A DNA stretch of 64,000 bases, taken from Streptomyces mangrovisoli (GTDB taxonomy: Bacteria; Actinomycetota; Actinomycetes; Streptomycetales; Streptomycetaceae). Below are positions 31,158-39,629 of this stretch, one piece after another (position 1 is the first letter of the stretch; each line of letters begins with the position of its first letter). Under the pieces are notes generated by a model, which saw only the letters and a list, made by a program, of their open reading frames with translations, did not search any database and was not told where the DNA came from. The stretch is from the NCBI RefSeq assembly GCF_000974985.2, contig NZ_LAVA02000083.1, positions 121,469 to 185,468 of the forward strand. The letters run 5' to 3'. Both the position numbers and the translations under genes were made by a program.

Positions 31158-31688
31158 ATGAGGCGTACGACGTTCGAGAACTGGCCGTGCTCGGTGGCGC
31201 GGAGCATGGACCTGCTCGGGGACCGCTGGACCCCGCTGGTGCTGCGGGAGGCCTTCTACGGCATCCGCAGGTTCGACGAGTTCCAGCAGCAGCTGGGCAT
31301 CGCCCGCAACACGCTGGCCGAGCGGCTGGGGCGGCTGGTCGAGGGCGGTCTGCTGGAGAAGCGCGTCTACGAGACCCAGCCGCTGCGGCACGAGTACGTG
31401 CTCACGGAGTCGGGGCGGGATTTCTATCCCGTGATCCTCGCGATCAGCGCGTGGGGGGACCGGTGGCTGGCCGGGGAGGCGGGCGTCCCCGTCGCGGCCC
31501 GCCACGAGCCGTGCGGGCACGACGCGCAGGCCGAGGTCGTCTGCTCGCACTGCAAGGCGCCGCTCGTGTGGGAGGAGGTCACGCCGCGGCCGGGGCCGGG
31601 GTACCCGGAGCGGCTGTTGCAACGGCCGGACATCCGGCGCCGGTTCGGGCTCGACGGGGTGGACGAGGCCTCTGCGAGTGTGTCTTGA
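31158..31688 (+). CDS. HxlR-family transcriptional regulator
   Basis: The 176-aa protein has the HxlR start CSVARSMDLLGDRWTPLVLREAFYG and a winged helix with RNTLAERLGRLVEGGLL. The C-terminal part holds CGH...CSHCKAPL, which may bind metal, followed by a 45-residue tail. HxlR proteins are dimeric redox- or substrate-responsive regulators that often control divergent neighbours, here the SRPBCC/LLM genes. Confidence 0.9.
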   Translation: MRRTTFENWPCSVARSMDLLGDRWTPLVLREAFYGIRRFDEFQQQLGIARNTLAERLGRLVEGGLLEKRVYETQPLRHEYVLTESGRDFYPVILAISAWGDRWLAGEAGVPVAARHEPCGHDAQAEVVCSHCKAPLVWEEVTPRPGPGYPERLLQRPDIRRRFGLDGVDEASASVS

Positions 31689-31800
31689 CGCTCCGTCACC
31701 ATCTGCGGCCGAGTGGGGGCTGATCGCGCAGTTCCCCGCGCCCCCTTGGGGCGCTGGATCGTGCGGTCGGCAGTCAGGCGTGCGGGTCCGTCGTGGCCGA

Positions 31801-31870
31801 TCGCGCAGTTCCCCGCGCCCCTGAGGCGAGCGACGGCTGATCCCCTGAAGGGGCGCGGGGAACTGCGCGA
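31801..31870. terminator. Repeated 21-bp inverted element between convergent genes
   Basis: Arms 31801-31821 and 31850-31870 are perfect 21-bp complements (core CGCGCAGTTCCCCGCGCC), with a 28-base loop. A third copy lies at 31724-31744. The same arms form a tight hairpin at 44731-44775. Both loci are gaps between convergent genes, so the element probably ends transcription in both directions. Confidence 0.7.
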
Positions 31871-31933
31871 ACGGGTCCCACCGGGCCGCACCCGACCGAC
31901 AGACCCGTGCCTGCCGAATCGCAGATGACCCCG

Positions 31934-33310
31934 TCACCAACCCGTGAACAGCAGGGAGTTGATCAGCAGCGCCAGCGTCACCTGGCCCGCCAGCCACGCG
32001 CGCGGCCGGGGCAGCAGCGCGCACCCCGCCGGCAGCCACATCGCGAACGGCAGCCAGATCCGCTCCGTCTCCGCCTTGCTCATGCCGGACACGTCGGCCA
32101 CGAGCACCGCCAGCGCGGCCGCGCCCACGAGCACCGCCAGCCGGATCTCGGCGGCCGGGGCCGAACGCCGGTGCACCAGGGCCGCGCCCGCCCGCCGCAG
32201 CCCGGCCGCCGTCGCCAGGCCCGTGATCAGCACGGTGCAGGCGAGATCCGCCCACACCCAGTAGCCGTAGGGCCGGGTGCCGCCGACGCCCTGGTAGTAG
32301 CGGGTGACCAGCAGCCGGTACCCCTCCCACCAGTCGAACCCGGCGAGCGTGAACACCACCGGCACGACCGCCGCGCCCGCGAGCAGCAGGACGAGGACCA
32401 GCGGGCGCGCGCGCACCCGGCGCCGCTCCAGCAGCAGCACCGCCGCGCCGATCAGCGCGAACAGGGTGAGGCCGTAGGAGAGATAGCAGGTCAGTCCGTA
32501 CAGCAGCCCGGCGCCCGCGGCCCACGCCACGGACCGGCCGGTGACCGCGAGCGCCAGCAGCGCCACCGACCAGGCGGCCACCGCCGCGAAGTACCCGTCC
32601 GCCGACGCGCCCACCCACACCGCCGCCGGGGCCGCCACCAGGAACGGCGCCGCCCGCCGGGCGAGCCGCTCGTCCGTGAGCGCGCGCAGCGCCACCAGCA
32701 CCGCCACGCAGGCCGTCGAGCCGACCGTGATGCACCAGGCCCCCGCCCAGCCGCCGCCGCCCAGCCCGATCCGGTCCAGCAGGACGAACGTGACGGTGGC
32801 CGCCGGGGGATGCCCGGCGACATGGGCCGGCCAGGGCGCGGGGGAGCCGCTGACGATGTGGTGCGTGAAGTCGCGCAGCGTGGCCGGGATGTCGTGGAAG
32901 CGGCCGATGACGGTGAGGTACTCGTTGTGGGCGGTCAGCCGCCCCGCGACGCCCCGCCGCCAGCCGTCGATCAGCGCCAGCGACCACGTCCAGGCCAGCG
33001 CGGTGCCCCACGCCGCAGCGAGCAGCCCGCGCCACGGCAGTCGTACGGCGACGGAGGGGCCGTAGGCGACGACCGCGGCCGCCACCAGAACGGCCGCCGC
33101 CGTACCCGGACCCAGGTGCGGGTCCCAGTCGGCGAACAACGGCGGCCAGTGCACGAACAGGGTCCGCCGGGTGTCCTGGATGTGCCGGCCGACCAGCACG
33201 GCGACCAGGACGAGCAGGGCGGCGGCGAGCGCGGCGGCGAGATCCGCGCGCAGCCCGGCGTGGCGGGCGCGGCGCAGGTCGGGGGCGGCGCGGTGCAGAT
33301 CGACGGTCAC
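31934..33310 (-). CDS. Polytopic membrane protein, glycosyltransferase-like (GT-C type)
   Basis: The 458-aa protein has about 11-12 hydrophobic helices. The region ARRAAPFLVAAPAAVWVGASADG and the loop PWPAHVAGHPPAATVTFV resemble GT-C membrane glycosyltransferases of the mannosyl/arabinosyl type, but an acidic DD or DE pair in the first loop is not obvious, so the enzyme call is tentative. GTG 33310 is the start. It is divergent from the Moco oxidoreductase gene. Confidence 0.7.
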   Translation of the reverse strand: MTVDLHRAAPDLRRARHAGLRADLAAALAAALLVLVAVLVGRHIQDTRRTLFVHWPPLFADWDPHLGPGTAAAVLVAAAVVAYGPSVAVRLPWRGLLAAAWGTALAWTWSLALIDGWRRGVAGRLTAHNEYLTVIGRFHDIPATLRDFTHHIVSGSPAPWPAHVAGHPPAATVTFVLLDRIGLGGGGWAGAWCITVGSTACVAVLVALRALTDERLARRAAPFLVAAPAAVWVGASADGYFAAVAAWSVALLALAVTGRSVAWAAGAGLLYGLTCYLSYGLTLFALIGAAVLLLERRRVRARPLVLVLLLAGAAVVPVVFTLAGFDWWEGYRLLVTRYYQGVGGTRPYGYWVWADLACTVLITGLATAAGLRRAGAALVHRRSAPAAEIRLAVLVGAAALAVLVADVSGMSKAETERIWLPFAMWLPAGCALLPRPRAWLAGQVTLALLINSLLFTGW

Positions 33311-33423
33311 ACCGGAACGCTAGATCGGCGAACGGCCCGGGCAGGGCTCCGGCGGGCGGACGTCAGCGTTTCGTCATGGGTCGCGGACGCTTTCCGGGGC
33401 CGGTCCCGGCCTACGGTCGGATC

Positions 33424-34818
33424 ATGCGAGACGACGACCCACGGCCTGCCGACGACGACCCACGGCATGCCGACGGGGACCCGCGGCCCGTCCCTGGCCC
33501 CGAGGAGGCCGTCCCCGGCCCCGAGGAGAAGGAGGCCGCTCCCGCCCCCCGCCTGCCCACCTCCCCCGGCTTCTGGCGCAGCCCGGTGCGCGGCACCTGG
33601 TTCACGTCGGTGCTCGGGCTCGTGCTGCTCGTCGGCATCACCGTGCTCTTCGTGACCGGACTGGTGTCGTACGCCGCGTACAACCCGGATCTGTCCCCGG
33701 TCAACGACCAGACCCCGGACAAGGGCCTCCTCGGCTTCTACCTGTTCGCCTGGCCGACGAACCCGTACTGGCTGTACCGGTTCACCCAGGGTCTGCACGT
33801 CACCCTCGGCGTCGTCCTGATCCCGGTGCTGCTGGCCAAGCTGTGGTCGGTCGTGCCGAGGCTGTTCGCGCTGCCCCCGGCCCGCTCCCTCGCCCACGCC
33901 CTGGAGCGGCTCTCGCTGCTGCTCCTCGTCGGCGGCGGCCTGTTCGAATTCACCACCGGGGTGCTGAACGTCCAGCTCGACTACGTCTTCCCCGGCTCCT
34001 TCTACCCGCTGCACTTCTACGGCGCCTGGGTGTTCTTCGCCGCGTTCCTGGCGCACGCGGCCCTCAAGTTCCCGGCCGCGATGCGGGCCGTCCGCCGCCG
34101 GCGCGAGGAACCGGACGCGCTCGAGTCCCCTCGACCGGACGCACTCGAGTCCTCCCGACCGGACGCGCTCGAGTCCCCCCGACCGGCCCCGTCGACCGTC
34201 TCCCGGCGCGGCGCGCTCGGTTTCGTCGGCGGCGCCTCGCTGCTGCTGCTCCTCACGACCGCCGGGCAGTCCATCGGCGGGGCGCTGCGCCGTACGGCCC
34301 TGCTCGCGCCGCACGGCTGGGCCGACCCCGGCGGCGGACCGAACGGCTTCCAGATCAACAAGACGGCGAGCTACGCCGGGATCGACGCGACGGAGACCCA
34401 GGAGGAGGCGTGGCGGCTCGTCGTCGTCGGACGTGACGGCCGCACGGTCCGCCTCAGCCGATCCGACCTGCTCCAACGCCCCTTGCACAGCTCGGCGTTG
34501 CCGATCGCCTGCGTCGAGGGCTGGTCCACCGCCGATCAGTGGTGGCGCGGTGTGCGGCTGCGCGACCTCGCGGCGCTCGTGGGCTACGACGGCGACTCGC
34601 CCGACGCCTTCGTGGAGTCGCTCCAGCGGCACGGCGCCTTCCGGCACGCGGCCCTGCGCGCCAACCAGGTCGCCGATCCCCGCTCGTTGCTCGCCCTGTA
34701 CGTCAACGGCGAGGCGCTGTCCGCCGACCACGGCTACCCGGCGCGCGTCATCGTGCCCGCCGCCCCCGGTGTCCTCAACACCAAGTGGGTGGCCCGGATC
34801 ACGTTCGGAGACCTGTGA
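33424..34818 (+). CDS. Membrane-anchored molybdopterin-dependent oxidoreductase (sulfite oxidase fold)
   Basis: The 464-aa protein starts with an acidic Pro-rich region, then four to five helices of a cytochrome b561-like membrane part (about 58-225) with possible haem His residues (FTQGLHVTLGVVL, YPLHFYGAW). A linker with three PDALESPR repeats follows, then one more helix, then a soluble sulfite-oxidase-type Moco domain with SALPIACVEGWS, whose Cys should ligate molybdenum, and GVRLRDL. ATG 33424 is used. The next gene starts inside its stop codon (TGATG). Confidence 0.85.
   Translation: MRDDDPRPADDDPRHADGDPRPVPGPEEAVPGPEEKEAAPAPRLPTSPGFWRSPVRGTWFTSVLGLVLLVGITVLFVTGLVSYAAYNPDLSPVNDQTPDKGLLGFYLFAWPTNPYWLYRFTQGLHVTLGVVLIPVLLAKLWSVVPRLFALPPARSLAHALERLSLLLLVGGGLFEFTTGVLNVQLDYVFPGSFYPLHFYGAWVFFAAFLAHAALKFPAAMRAVRRRREEPDALESPRPDALESSRPDALESPRPAPSTVSRRGALGFVGGASLLLLLTTAGQSIGGALRRTALLAPHGWADPGGGPNGFQINKTASYAGIDATETQEEAWRLVVVGRDGRTVRLSRSDLLQRPLHSSALPIACVEGWSTADQWWRGVRLRDLAALVGYDGDSPDAFVESLQRHGAFRHAALRANQVADPRSLLALYVNGEALSADHGYPARVIVPAAPGVLNTKWVARITFGDL
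34111..34182. repeat. In-frame 24-bp tandem repeat
   Basis: Three units of 24 bp encode PDALESPR, PDALESSR and PDALESPR in the linker between the membrane and Moco domains of the oxidoreductase. Confidence 0.9.
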
Positions 34819-35297
34819 TGCGCCGCCGCCCCCGCCGCCCCCGCCGCCTGCCGCCCCTCGGCAGCCCGTTCGAACTCCTGCTGCTGGCGTGTTCGTTCGC
34901 GCTCGCCGCGTACGCCGGGGCGCGGCTGTTCGCCGACGACTGGACGGCCGTCGCGCTGTGGCTGGTCGGCGCGGCCCTCGTGCACGACCTGGTGCTGCTG
35001 CCGCTGTACGCGGCGGCGGACCGGGTGCTCGCGCGCGGCCTCGACGCCGCCGGGCGGCGGGAGTGGACGATGTACGTCCGTGTCCCCGCCGCCCTCTCCG
35101 GCCTGCTACTGCTCGTCTGGTTCCCGCTGATCGGCGGGACGGTGGACCGGCGTTATCGGTCGGCGACCGGTCTCGCGGCGGACGGCTTCCTCACCCGCTG
35201 GCTGCTGATCACGGCCGTACTCTTCGGCGGTTCCGCGCTGTTGCTGTGGCTGAGGGTGCGCAGGGCGAGGAAGCTGCGGCCGCCCGCCGTCCACTGA
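34818..35297 (+). CDS. Small membrane protein coupled to the Moco oxidoreductase
   Basis: The 159-aa protein has a basic N-terminus and four hydrophobic helices (LLLLACSFALAAYAGARLF, ALWLVGAALVHDLVLLPLYAA, VPAALSGLLLLVWFPLIGG, LLITAVLFGGSALLLWL). ATG 34818 shares bases with the previous stop. No family is recognised. Its last 145 bases overlap the 3' end of the convergent methyltransferase gene, so either both C-termini are genuine or one is over-extended. Confidence 0.75.
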   Translation: MRRRPRRPRRLPPLGSPFELLLLACSFALAAYAGARLFADDWTAVALWLVGAALVHDLVLLPLYAAADRVLARGLDAAGRREWTMYVRVPAALSGLLLLVWFPLIGGTVDRRYRSATGLAADGFLTRWLLITAVLFGGSALLLWLRVRRARKLRPPAVH

Positions 35298-35905
35298 CCG
35301 GCCCGTCGCCAGCCCCGCGCGCAGCGCAGCAGGGCCGGGGTGCCGAGCCGGGCCCACGGGAAGCAACCGCCGTTTCCCGCCGGGCCGTCGGACAGATCGA
35401 CGACCTGGACCCGGACCCGTTCGTCGATGTCGGCCGGCGCGGTCTCCGCGATCAGCACCCCGCCGGGTCGCAGGAGTTGAGCGACCCGGCGCAGCAGGGC
35501 CGCCGGATCGCCGCCGATGCCGACGTTGCCGTCCATGAGCAGCGCGGTGTCCCAGCGTCCCTCGCCGGGCAGCGGCTCGAACACCGAGCGCCGCAGCGCC
35601 TGCCCGCCGAGCCCCACCGTGTGGTCGACGGCGGCCGCACTGACGTCGACGCCGAGGACGGTGGCGCCGCGGGCGGCCAGTTCGGCGACCAGCCGGCCGG
35701 GACCGCAGCCGATGTCGAGCACGGCGCCCTCGCACCGGTCCAGCACCGTGCGGTCGATCCGGTCGGCCCGCGCGCACCAGCGCTCGACCTCCAGCGGCAG
35801 CAGCCAGCCGTCGGCGCGGCGCAGGAACAGCGGCCCGCGCCCGGCGCGCAGGGCGGCCGCGTAGGGGTCGGCACCGGCCCAGGCGACGGCCGGCGGGGCG
35901 CTCAT
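35153..35905 (-). CDS. Class I SAM-dependent methyltransferase
   Basis: The 250-aa protein has the SAM motif VLDIGCGPGRLVAELAARG, motif II GVDVS and post-motifs ALLMDGNVGIGGDP and LLRPGGVLIAET. ATG 35905 overlaps the upstream DUF2064 gene stop by four bases. The N-terminal LPLEVERWCARADRIDRTVLDR is typical of small-molecule methyltransferases in glycan or lipid clusters. The substrate is unknown. The final 35 residues lie antisense to the small membrane protein gene. Confidence 0.88.
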   Translation of the reverse strand: MSAPPAVAWAGADPYAAALRAGRGPLFLRRADGWLLPLEVERWCARADRIDRTVLDRCEGAVLDIGCGPGRLVAELAARGATVLGVDVSAAAVDHTVGLGGQALRRSVFEPLPGEGRWDTALLMDGNVGIGGDPAALLRRVAQLLRPGGVLIAETAPADIDERVRVQVVDLSDGPAGNGGCFPWARLGTPALLRCARGWRRAGQWTAGGRSFLALRTLSHSNSAEPPKSTAVISSQRVRKPSAARPVADR

Positions 35906-36660
35906 CGAGCCACCCGGGCGGGGGCGGCGAGCGCCGTCCCGCCGGGGGCGTCGAGGGCTGCCCCGCCGGGGGCTTCCAGGACCCTCCCCCCGTGCGGGGC
36001 GCAACGGTCGAGCCGGTCGACCCGGTCGACCCGGTCGACCCGGTCGACCCGTTCGAGCCGGGCCAGCCGGGCCGCGAACCGGCCGTGCGGGGCGAGGGCC
36101 GCGACCGCGGCCGCGTCCTCCGCGGTGTCCACGTCCCGCAGGGTCGGCAGGTCACGCACGCGCAGTCCCGCCTCGACCAGTCGCCCGCGCTGGACCGCGC
36201 CGGTGTGCGGCGTGGACATCGGCACCCCGCGCAGCAGTGCGGGGTCGGGTTCGGCCAGTCCCAGCGCCCAGAAGCCGCCGTCCTCCGCCGCCCCGAACCA
36301 CGCGTCGGCGCTCGCGGGATCAACGTCGAGCAGCCGCGGTGTGACCTGCGGGGTGTCCATGCCGATGAGCAGGGCGGGGCCCGTGCAGGCGGCGAAGGCG
36401 TGGGCGAGGCGTTCGTCCAGGCCGCCCGCGCACTGCGCAAGGACGTCGAAGCCGGACGGCAGCCACGGTCCCGGTGTCCCGTCGAGGACGAGGACCCGTC
36501 GTGCGGCGGGCGCGGCGGCCACGGCCAGCAGCGTGTCGGCGAGCGCGGCCTCGGCGAGCTCGGCGGCCTCGGCGGGCGTGAACGGCGGGGTCAGCCGCGT
36601 CTTGACCCGGCCCGGCAGTGGCTCCTTGGCGATGACGAGCAGGGTGGGCAGTCCGCTCAC
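35902..36660 (-). CDS. DUF2064 / TIGR04282-type nucleotidyl- or glycosyltransferase
   Basis: The 252-aa protein starts LLVIAKEPLPGRVKTRLTPPFTP, the K-x-P-x-P-G-x-x-K-T-R-L signature of the TIGR04282 family (GT-A fold), with GPALLIGMDTPQVTP as the metal-binding segment and DGGFWALGL downstream. The C-terminus carries the repeat RVDRVDRVDRLDR and a Pro/Gly tail absent from the family. GTG 36660 overlaps the GT2 gene stop by four bases. Paired with GT2 and a methyltransferase, it likely belongs to a glycan or glycolipid pathway. Confidence 0.85.
   Translation of the reverse strand: MSGLPTLLVIAKEPLPGRVKTRLTPPFTPAEAAELAEAALADTLLAVAAAPAARRVLVLDGTPGPWLPSGFDVLAQCAGGLDERLAHAFAACTGPALLIGMDTPQVTPRLLDVDPASADAWFGAAEDGGFWALGLAEPDPALLRGVPMSTPHTGAVQRGRLVEAGLRVRDLPTLRDVDTAEDAAAVAALAPHGRFAARLARLERVDRVDRVDRVDRLDRCAPHGGRVLEAPGGAALDAPGGTALAAPARVAR
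36013..36057. repeat. In-frame 9-bp tandem repeat
   Basis: Four exact CCGGTCGAC units and one variant encode the VDR repeats near the C-terminus of the DUF2064 protein. Confidence 0.92.
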
Positions 36661-37391
36661 CGTGCGGACCTCCCGGCGGTCTCGGCGACGGCCCGGGGCT
36701 CCGCGCCGCTCGGCGGTTCCGCGAGGACGCGGCTCATGTCCCGTACCGCCTGCCAGGTCCCGCGCCAGGTGCCCGTCACCTTCGAGGCGCCCGTGCGCGG
36801 CAGGTACGGCACGTCGTGCTCGGTGATCCGCCAGCCGGCGTCGGCGGCGCGCACCACCATCTGGAGCGGGTAGCCGCTGCGCCGGTCGTCCAGGCCGAGC
36901 GCGAGCAGCGGCTCGCGGCGGGCGGCGCGCAGCGGTCCGAGGTCGCGCAGCCGCAGCCCGGTACGGCGGCGCAGCAGCCGCGCGAGCGCCAGGTTGCCCG
37001 CCCGCGCGTGCGTCGGCCATGAACCCCGGCCCTGCGGCCGCCGCCGCCCGAGCACCAGATCGGCCGTACCGCCGCGCACCTCGTCCACGAAGGGCACGAG
37101 GAGCGCGGGGTCGAGGGAGGCGTCGCAGTCGCAGAAGCAGACGATCTCGGCGCGGGCCGCGGTCAGCCCGGCGTGGCACGCGGCGCCGAAGCCGCGGCGC
37201 GGCTCGTGCACGACGGTCGCGCCGAGCGAGCGGGCGATCCCCGCCGATCCGTCGGTCGAGCCGTTGTCGACGACGACGGCCCGCCAGCCCGCCGGGATCC
37301 GTGCCAGCACCCAGGGCAGGGCGGCGGCCTCGTCGAGACAGGGAAGCACCACGTCGACGTCGGCGGGTTCTGAGGGTGATGAGGTGGTCAC
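36657..37391 (-). CDS. Family 2 glycosyltransferase
   Basis: The 244-aa GT-A protein has VVLPCLDEAAALPWVL, VVVDNGSTDGS and a metal-binding FCDCDASLDP, followed by RRPQGRGSWPTHARAGN and LRDLGPLRAAR. These are features of polyprenyl-phosphate or dolichol-type sugar transferases. GTG 37391 has AGGG about nine bases upstream; GTG 37400 is an alternative. It is the first gene of the minus-strand GT2, DUF2064, methyltransferase run and is divergent from the response regulator. Confidence 0.88.
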   Translation of the reverse strand: MTTSSPSEPADVDVVLPCLDEAAALPWVLARIPAGWRAVVVDNGSTDGSAGIARSLGATVVHEPRRGFGAACHAGLTAARAEIVCFCDCDASLDPALLVPFVDEVRGGTADLVLGRRRPQGRGSWPTHARAGNLALARLLRRRTGLRLRDLGPLRAARREPLLALGLDDRRSGYPLQMVVRAADAGWRITEHDVPYLPRTGASKVTGTWRGTWQAVRDMSRVLAEPPSGAEPRAVAETAGRSAR

Positions 37392-37515
37392 GGCATTCAC
37401 CCTACGAACGCGAACCGGACATATCGGGCAGTGGCTCCTTACGAAACACGGACGTCGCGGCCGGGACGTGGCCTGAGGTGCGACGCCCGCGACCGGCTGG
37501 TGCGAGGCTGGGGAC

Positions 37516-38400
37516 ATGCAGCAGCCGCACGCAGCGATGGGGGCGAGAGCCATGGACGGGACCGGAACCAGGACCGGAACGGGAACCGGAACCGGGGCTC
37601 AGACCCGGGCCGGAACCGGGGCCGAGACCGGAACCGGGGCCGGGACCGGGGCCGGAATTGGAATCGGTGCCGGGACCGAGACCGGGGCCGCCGGACCGAC
37701 GCCGCCCGTCGCCCCCGACGCCGCCCGCGTCCTCGTGGTCGACGACGATCCGACCGTCGCGGAGGTCGTGGCCGGCTACCTCGGCCGCGCGGGCTTTGTC
37801 GTGGACCGCGCCGACGACGGGCCCACGGCGCTCACCCGGGCCGCCGCGCACTGGCCCGACCTGGTCGTCCTCGACCTGATGCTGCCCGGCATGGACGGCC
37901 TGGAGGTCTGCCGGCGGCTGCGCGAACGCGCCCCCGTTCCCGTGGTGATACTCACCGCCCGCGGCGACGAGGACGACCGCATCCTCGGGCTCGAGATCGG
38001 CGCCGACGACTATGTGACCAAGCCGTTCAGCCCCCGCGAACTCGTGCTGCGGGTCGGCTCGGTGCTCCGCCGCACCCGCCCCGGCACGGGCACCCGACCC
38101 CTGGCCGCGGCCGGCCTCGCCGTCGATCCGGCGGCCCGCCGCGCCACCAAGAACGGCGGCGAACTCGCGCTCACCCTGCGCGAGTTCGACCTGCTCGCCT
38201 TCTTCCTGCGGCACCCCGGACAGGCGTACAGCCGGGAGGACCTGATGCGCGAGGTGTGGGGCTGGGACTTCGGCGACCTGTCGACCGTGACCGTCCATGT
38301 GCGGCGGCTGCGCGGCAAGGTCGAGGACGACCCGGCCCGCCCGCGCCTGATCCAGACCGTGTGGGGTGTCGGCTACCGCTTCGAACCGGCGGGTGAGTGA
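37516..38400 (+). CDS. OmpR-family response regulator with Gly/Thr-repeat N-terminus
   Basis: The 294-aa frame has a receiver domain (about 70-185) with VLVVDDDPTVAEVV, phospho-acceptor VVLDLMLPGMDG and VTKPFSP, then an OmpR winged helix with LTLREFDLLAFFLRHPG and VWGVGYRFE. The first about 60 residues are almost only Gly and Thr (TGTRTGTGTGTGAQTRAGTG) and have no counterpart in the family. Possible starts are ATG 37516, 37537 and 37552; all retain the repeat. It overlaps the kinase gene by four bases. Confidence 0.93.
   Translation: MQQPHAAMGARAMDGTGTRTGTGTGTGAQTRAGTGAETGTGAGTGAGIGIGAGTETGAAGPTPPVAPDAARVLVVDDDPTVAEVVAGYLGRAGFVVDRADDGPTALTRAAAHWPDLVVLDLMLPGMDGLEVCRRLRERAPVPVVILTARGDEDDRILGLEIGADDYVTKPFSPRELVLRVGSVLRRTRPGTGTRPLAAAGLAVDPAARRATKNGGELALTLREFDLLAFFLRHPGQAYSREDLMREVWGWDFGDLSTVTVHVRRLRGKVEDDPARPRLIQTVWGVGYRFEPAGE
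37560..37690. repeat. ACCGGAACCGGG-type short repeats at the response regulator 5' end
   Basis: The first 130 bases of the response regulator frame are a run of GGGACCGGAACC-like 6- and 12-bp units with few exceptions. They code for Gly and Thr and look like a young repeat expansion. Confidence 0.82.
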
Positions 38401-39512
38401 CGGTGCGGGACTTCCTTCTCATCGCCCTGTACGCCTTCGCGGGCGCCGCCGTCACGGGCCTGGCCGGGGCGGCGCTGCTGCGCGTGCTCCGGCGCCGCTC
38501 GCTCATCGCGTCCGTCACCGTGGTCGCCGCGGTCGGCGTGGTGGGCGTGCTCGCGGGCACCCTCGCGGTCGCCTGGGCGATGTTCCTGTCGTCGCACGAC
38601 CTGACCGTGGTGACCACGGTCGTTGCCATGGCGGCCGTCGTGTCGCTGGCGACCGCGCTCCTGCTGGGCCGCTGGGTGGTGGCGCGCAGCCATGAACTCG
38701 CCCTCGCGGCCCGCTCGTTCGGCGAGGCCGGGGACTATGCCGCGCCCGGCGTGCCAGCGACCGCCGAACTGGAGGCGGTCAGCCGGGAACTGGCGGCCAC
38801 CAGCGCCCGGCTCGCCGAATCCCGGGAACGGGAGCGGGCGTTGGAGTCCTCGCGGCGCGACCTCGTCGCCTGGATCTCGCACGACCTGCGGACCCCCCTG
38901 GCCGGGCTGCGCGCCATGTCGGAAGCGCTGGAGGACGGGGTCGCCCCCGACCCCGGGCGCTACCTCACCCAGATGCGCACCGAGGTCGACCGGCTCAACG
39001 GCATGGTCGGCGACCTCTTCGAACTCTCCCGCATCCACGCGGGCACCCTCCCGCTGACGATGTCCCGGATCTCGCTCTACGACCTGATCGGCGACGCCCT
39101 CGCGGGGGCGGACCCGCTGGCCCGCGCGCACGGGGTGCGCCTGGTCGGGGACCGGGTGGAGGCGGTGCCGGTCGAGGTGGACGGCAAGGAGATGAGCCGC
39201 GTCCTGGGCAACCTGCTGGTCAACGCCATCCGCCGGACGCCCGCCGACGGCACCGTCGCCGTCGCCGCCGAGCGCGGGACGGGCGGGGTGGTGCTGTCGG
39301 TGACGGACGGCTGCGGCGGCATCCCCGAGGAGGACCTGCCCCGGGTCTTCGACACCGGCTGGCGCGGCACCCACGCCCGCACGCCGCCGGCCGGGGCCGG
39401 GCTCGGCCTCGCCATCGTCCGGGGGATCGTCGAGGCCCACCAGGGGCGGGCCACCGTCCAGAACATCCCGGGCGGCTGCCGCTTCGAGGTGACCCTGCCG
39501 ACGGTGCCGTGA
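38397..39512 (+). CDS. Sensor histidine kinase
   Basis: The 371-aa protein has two membrane helices (LLIALYAFAGAAVTGLAGAAL and about 60-90), a HAMP-like linker, HisKA with LVAWISHDLRTPLAGLRAMSE (phospho-accepting His) and a HATPase domain with VLGNLLVNAIRRTPADG (N box), VTDGCGGIPEEDL (G1) and GAGLGLAIVRGIVEAHQG (G2). GTG 38397 overlaps the regulator stop by four bases, so the pair is co-translated. Little is exposed outside the membrane, so the signal may be intramembrane. Confidence 0.94.
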   Translation: MTVRDFLLIALYAFAGAAVTGLAGAALLRVLRRRSLIASVTVVAAVGVVGVLAGTLAVAWAMFLSSHDLTVVTTVVAMAAVVSLATALLLGRWVVARSHELALAARSFGEAGDYAAPGVPATAELEAVSRELAATSARLAESRERERALESSRRDLVAWISHDLRTPLAGLRAMSEALEDGVAPDPGRYLTQMRTEVDRLNGMVGDLFELSRIHAGTLPLTMSRISLYDLIGDALAGADPLARAHGVRLVGDRVEAVPVEVDGKEMSRVLGNLLVNAIRRTPADGTVAVAAERGTGGVVLSVTDGCGGIPEEDLPRVFDTGWRGTHARTPPAGAGLGLAIVRGIVEAHQGRATVQNIPGGCRFEVTLPTVP

Positions 39513-39629
39513 CTCCGGCCCACGGACGGCGGAGAGAGCCTCCCCTGCCCGCGCCGTGGCCGGGGCGCGCCGCCCCCGCCGCGCCGACGGTCCCGTGAGC
39601 CTGCCCGGCCGACGGCACCGCGTCCCCGC

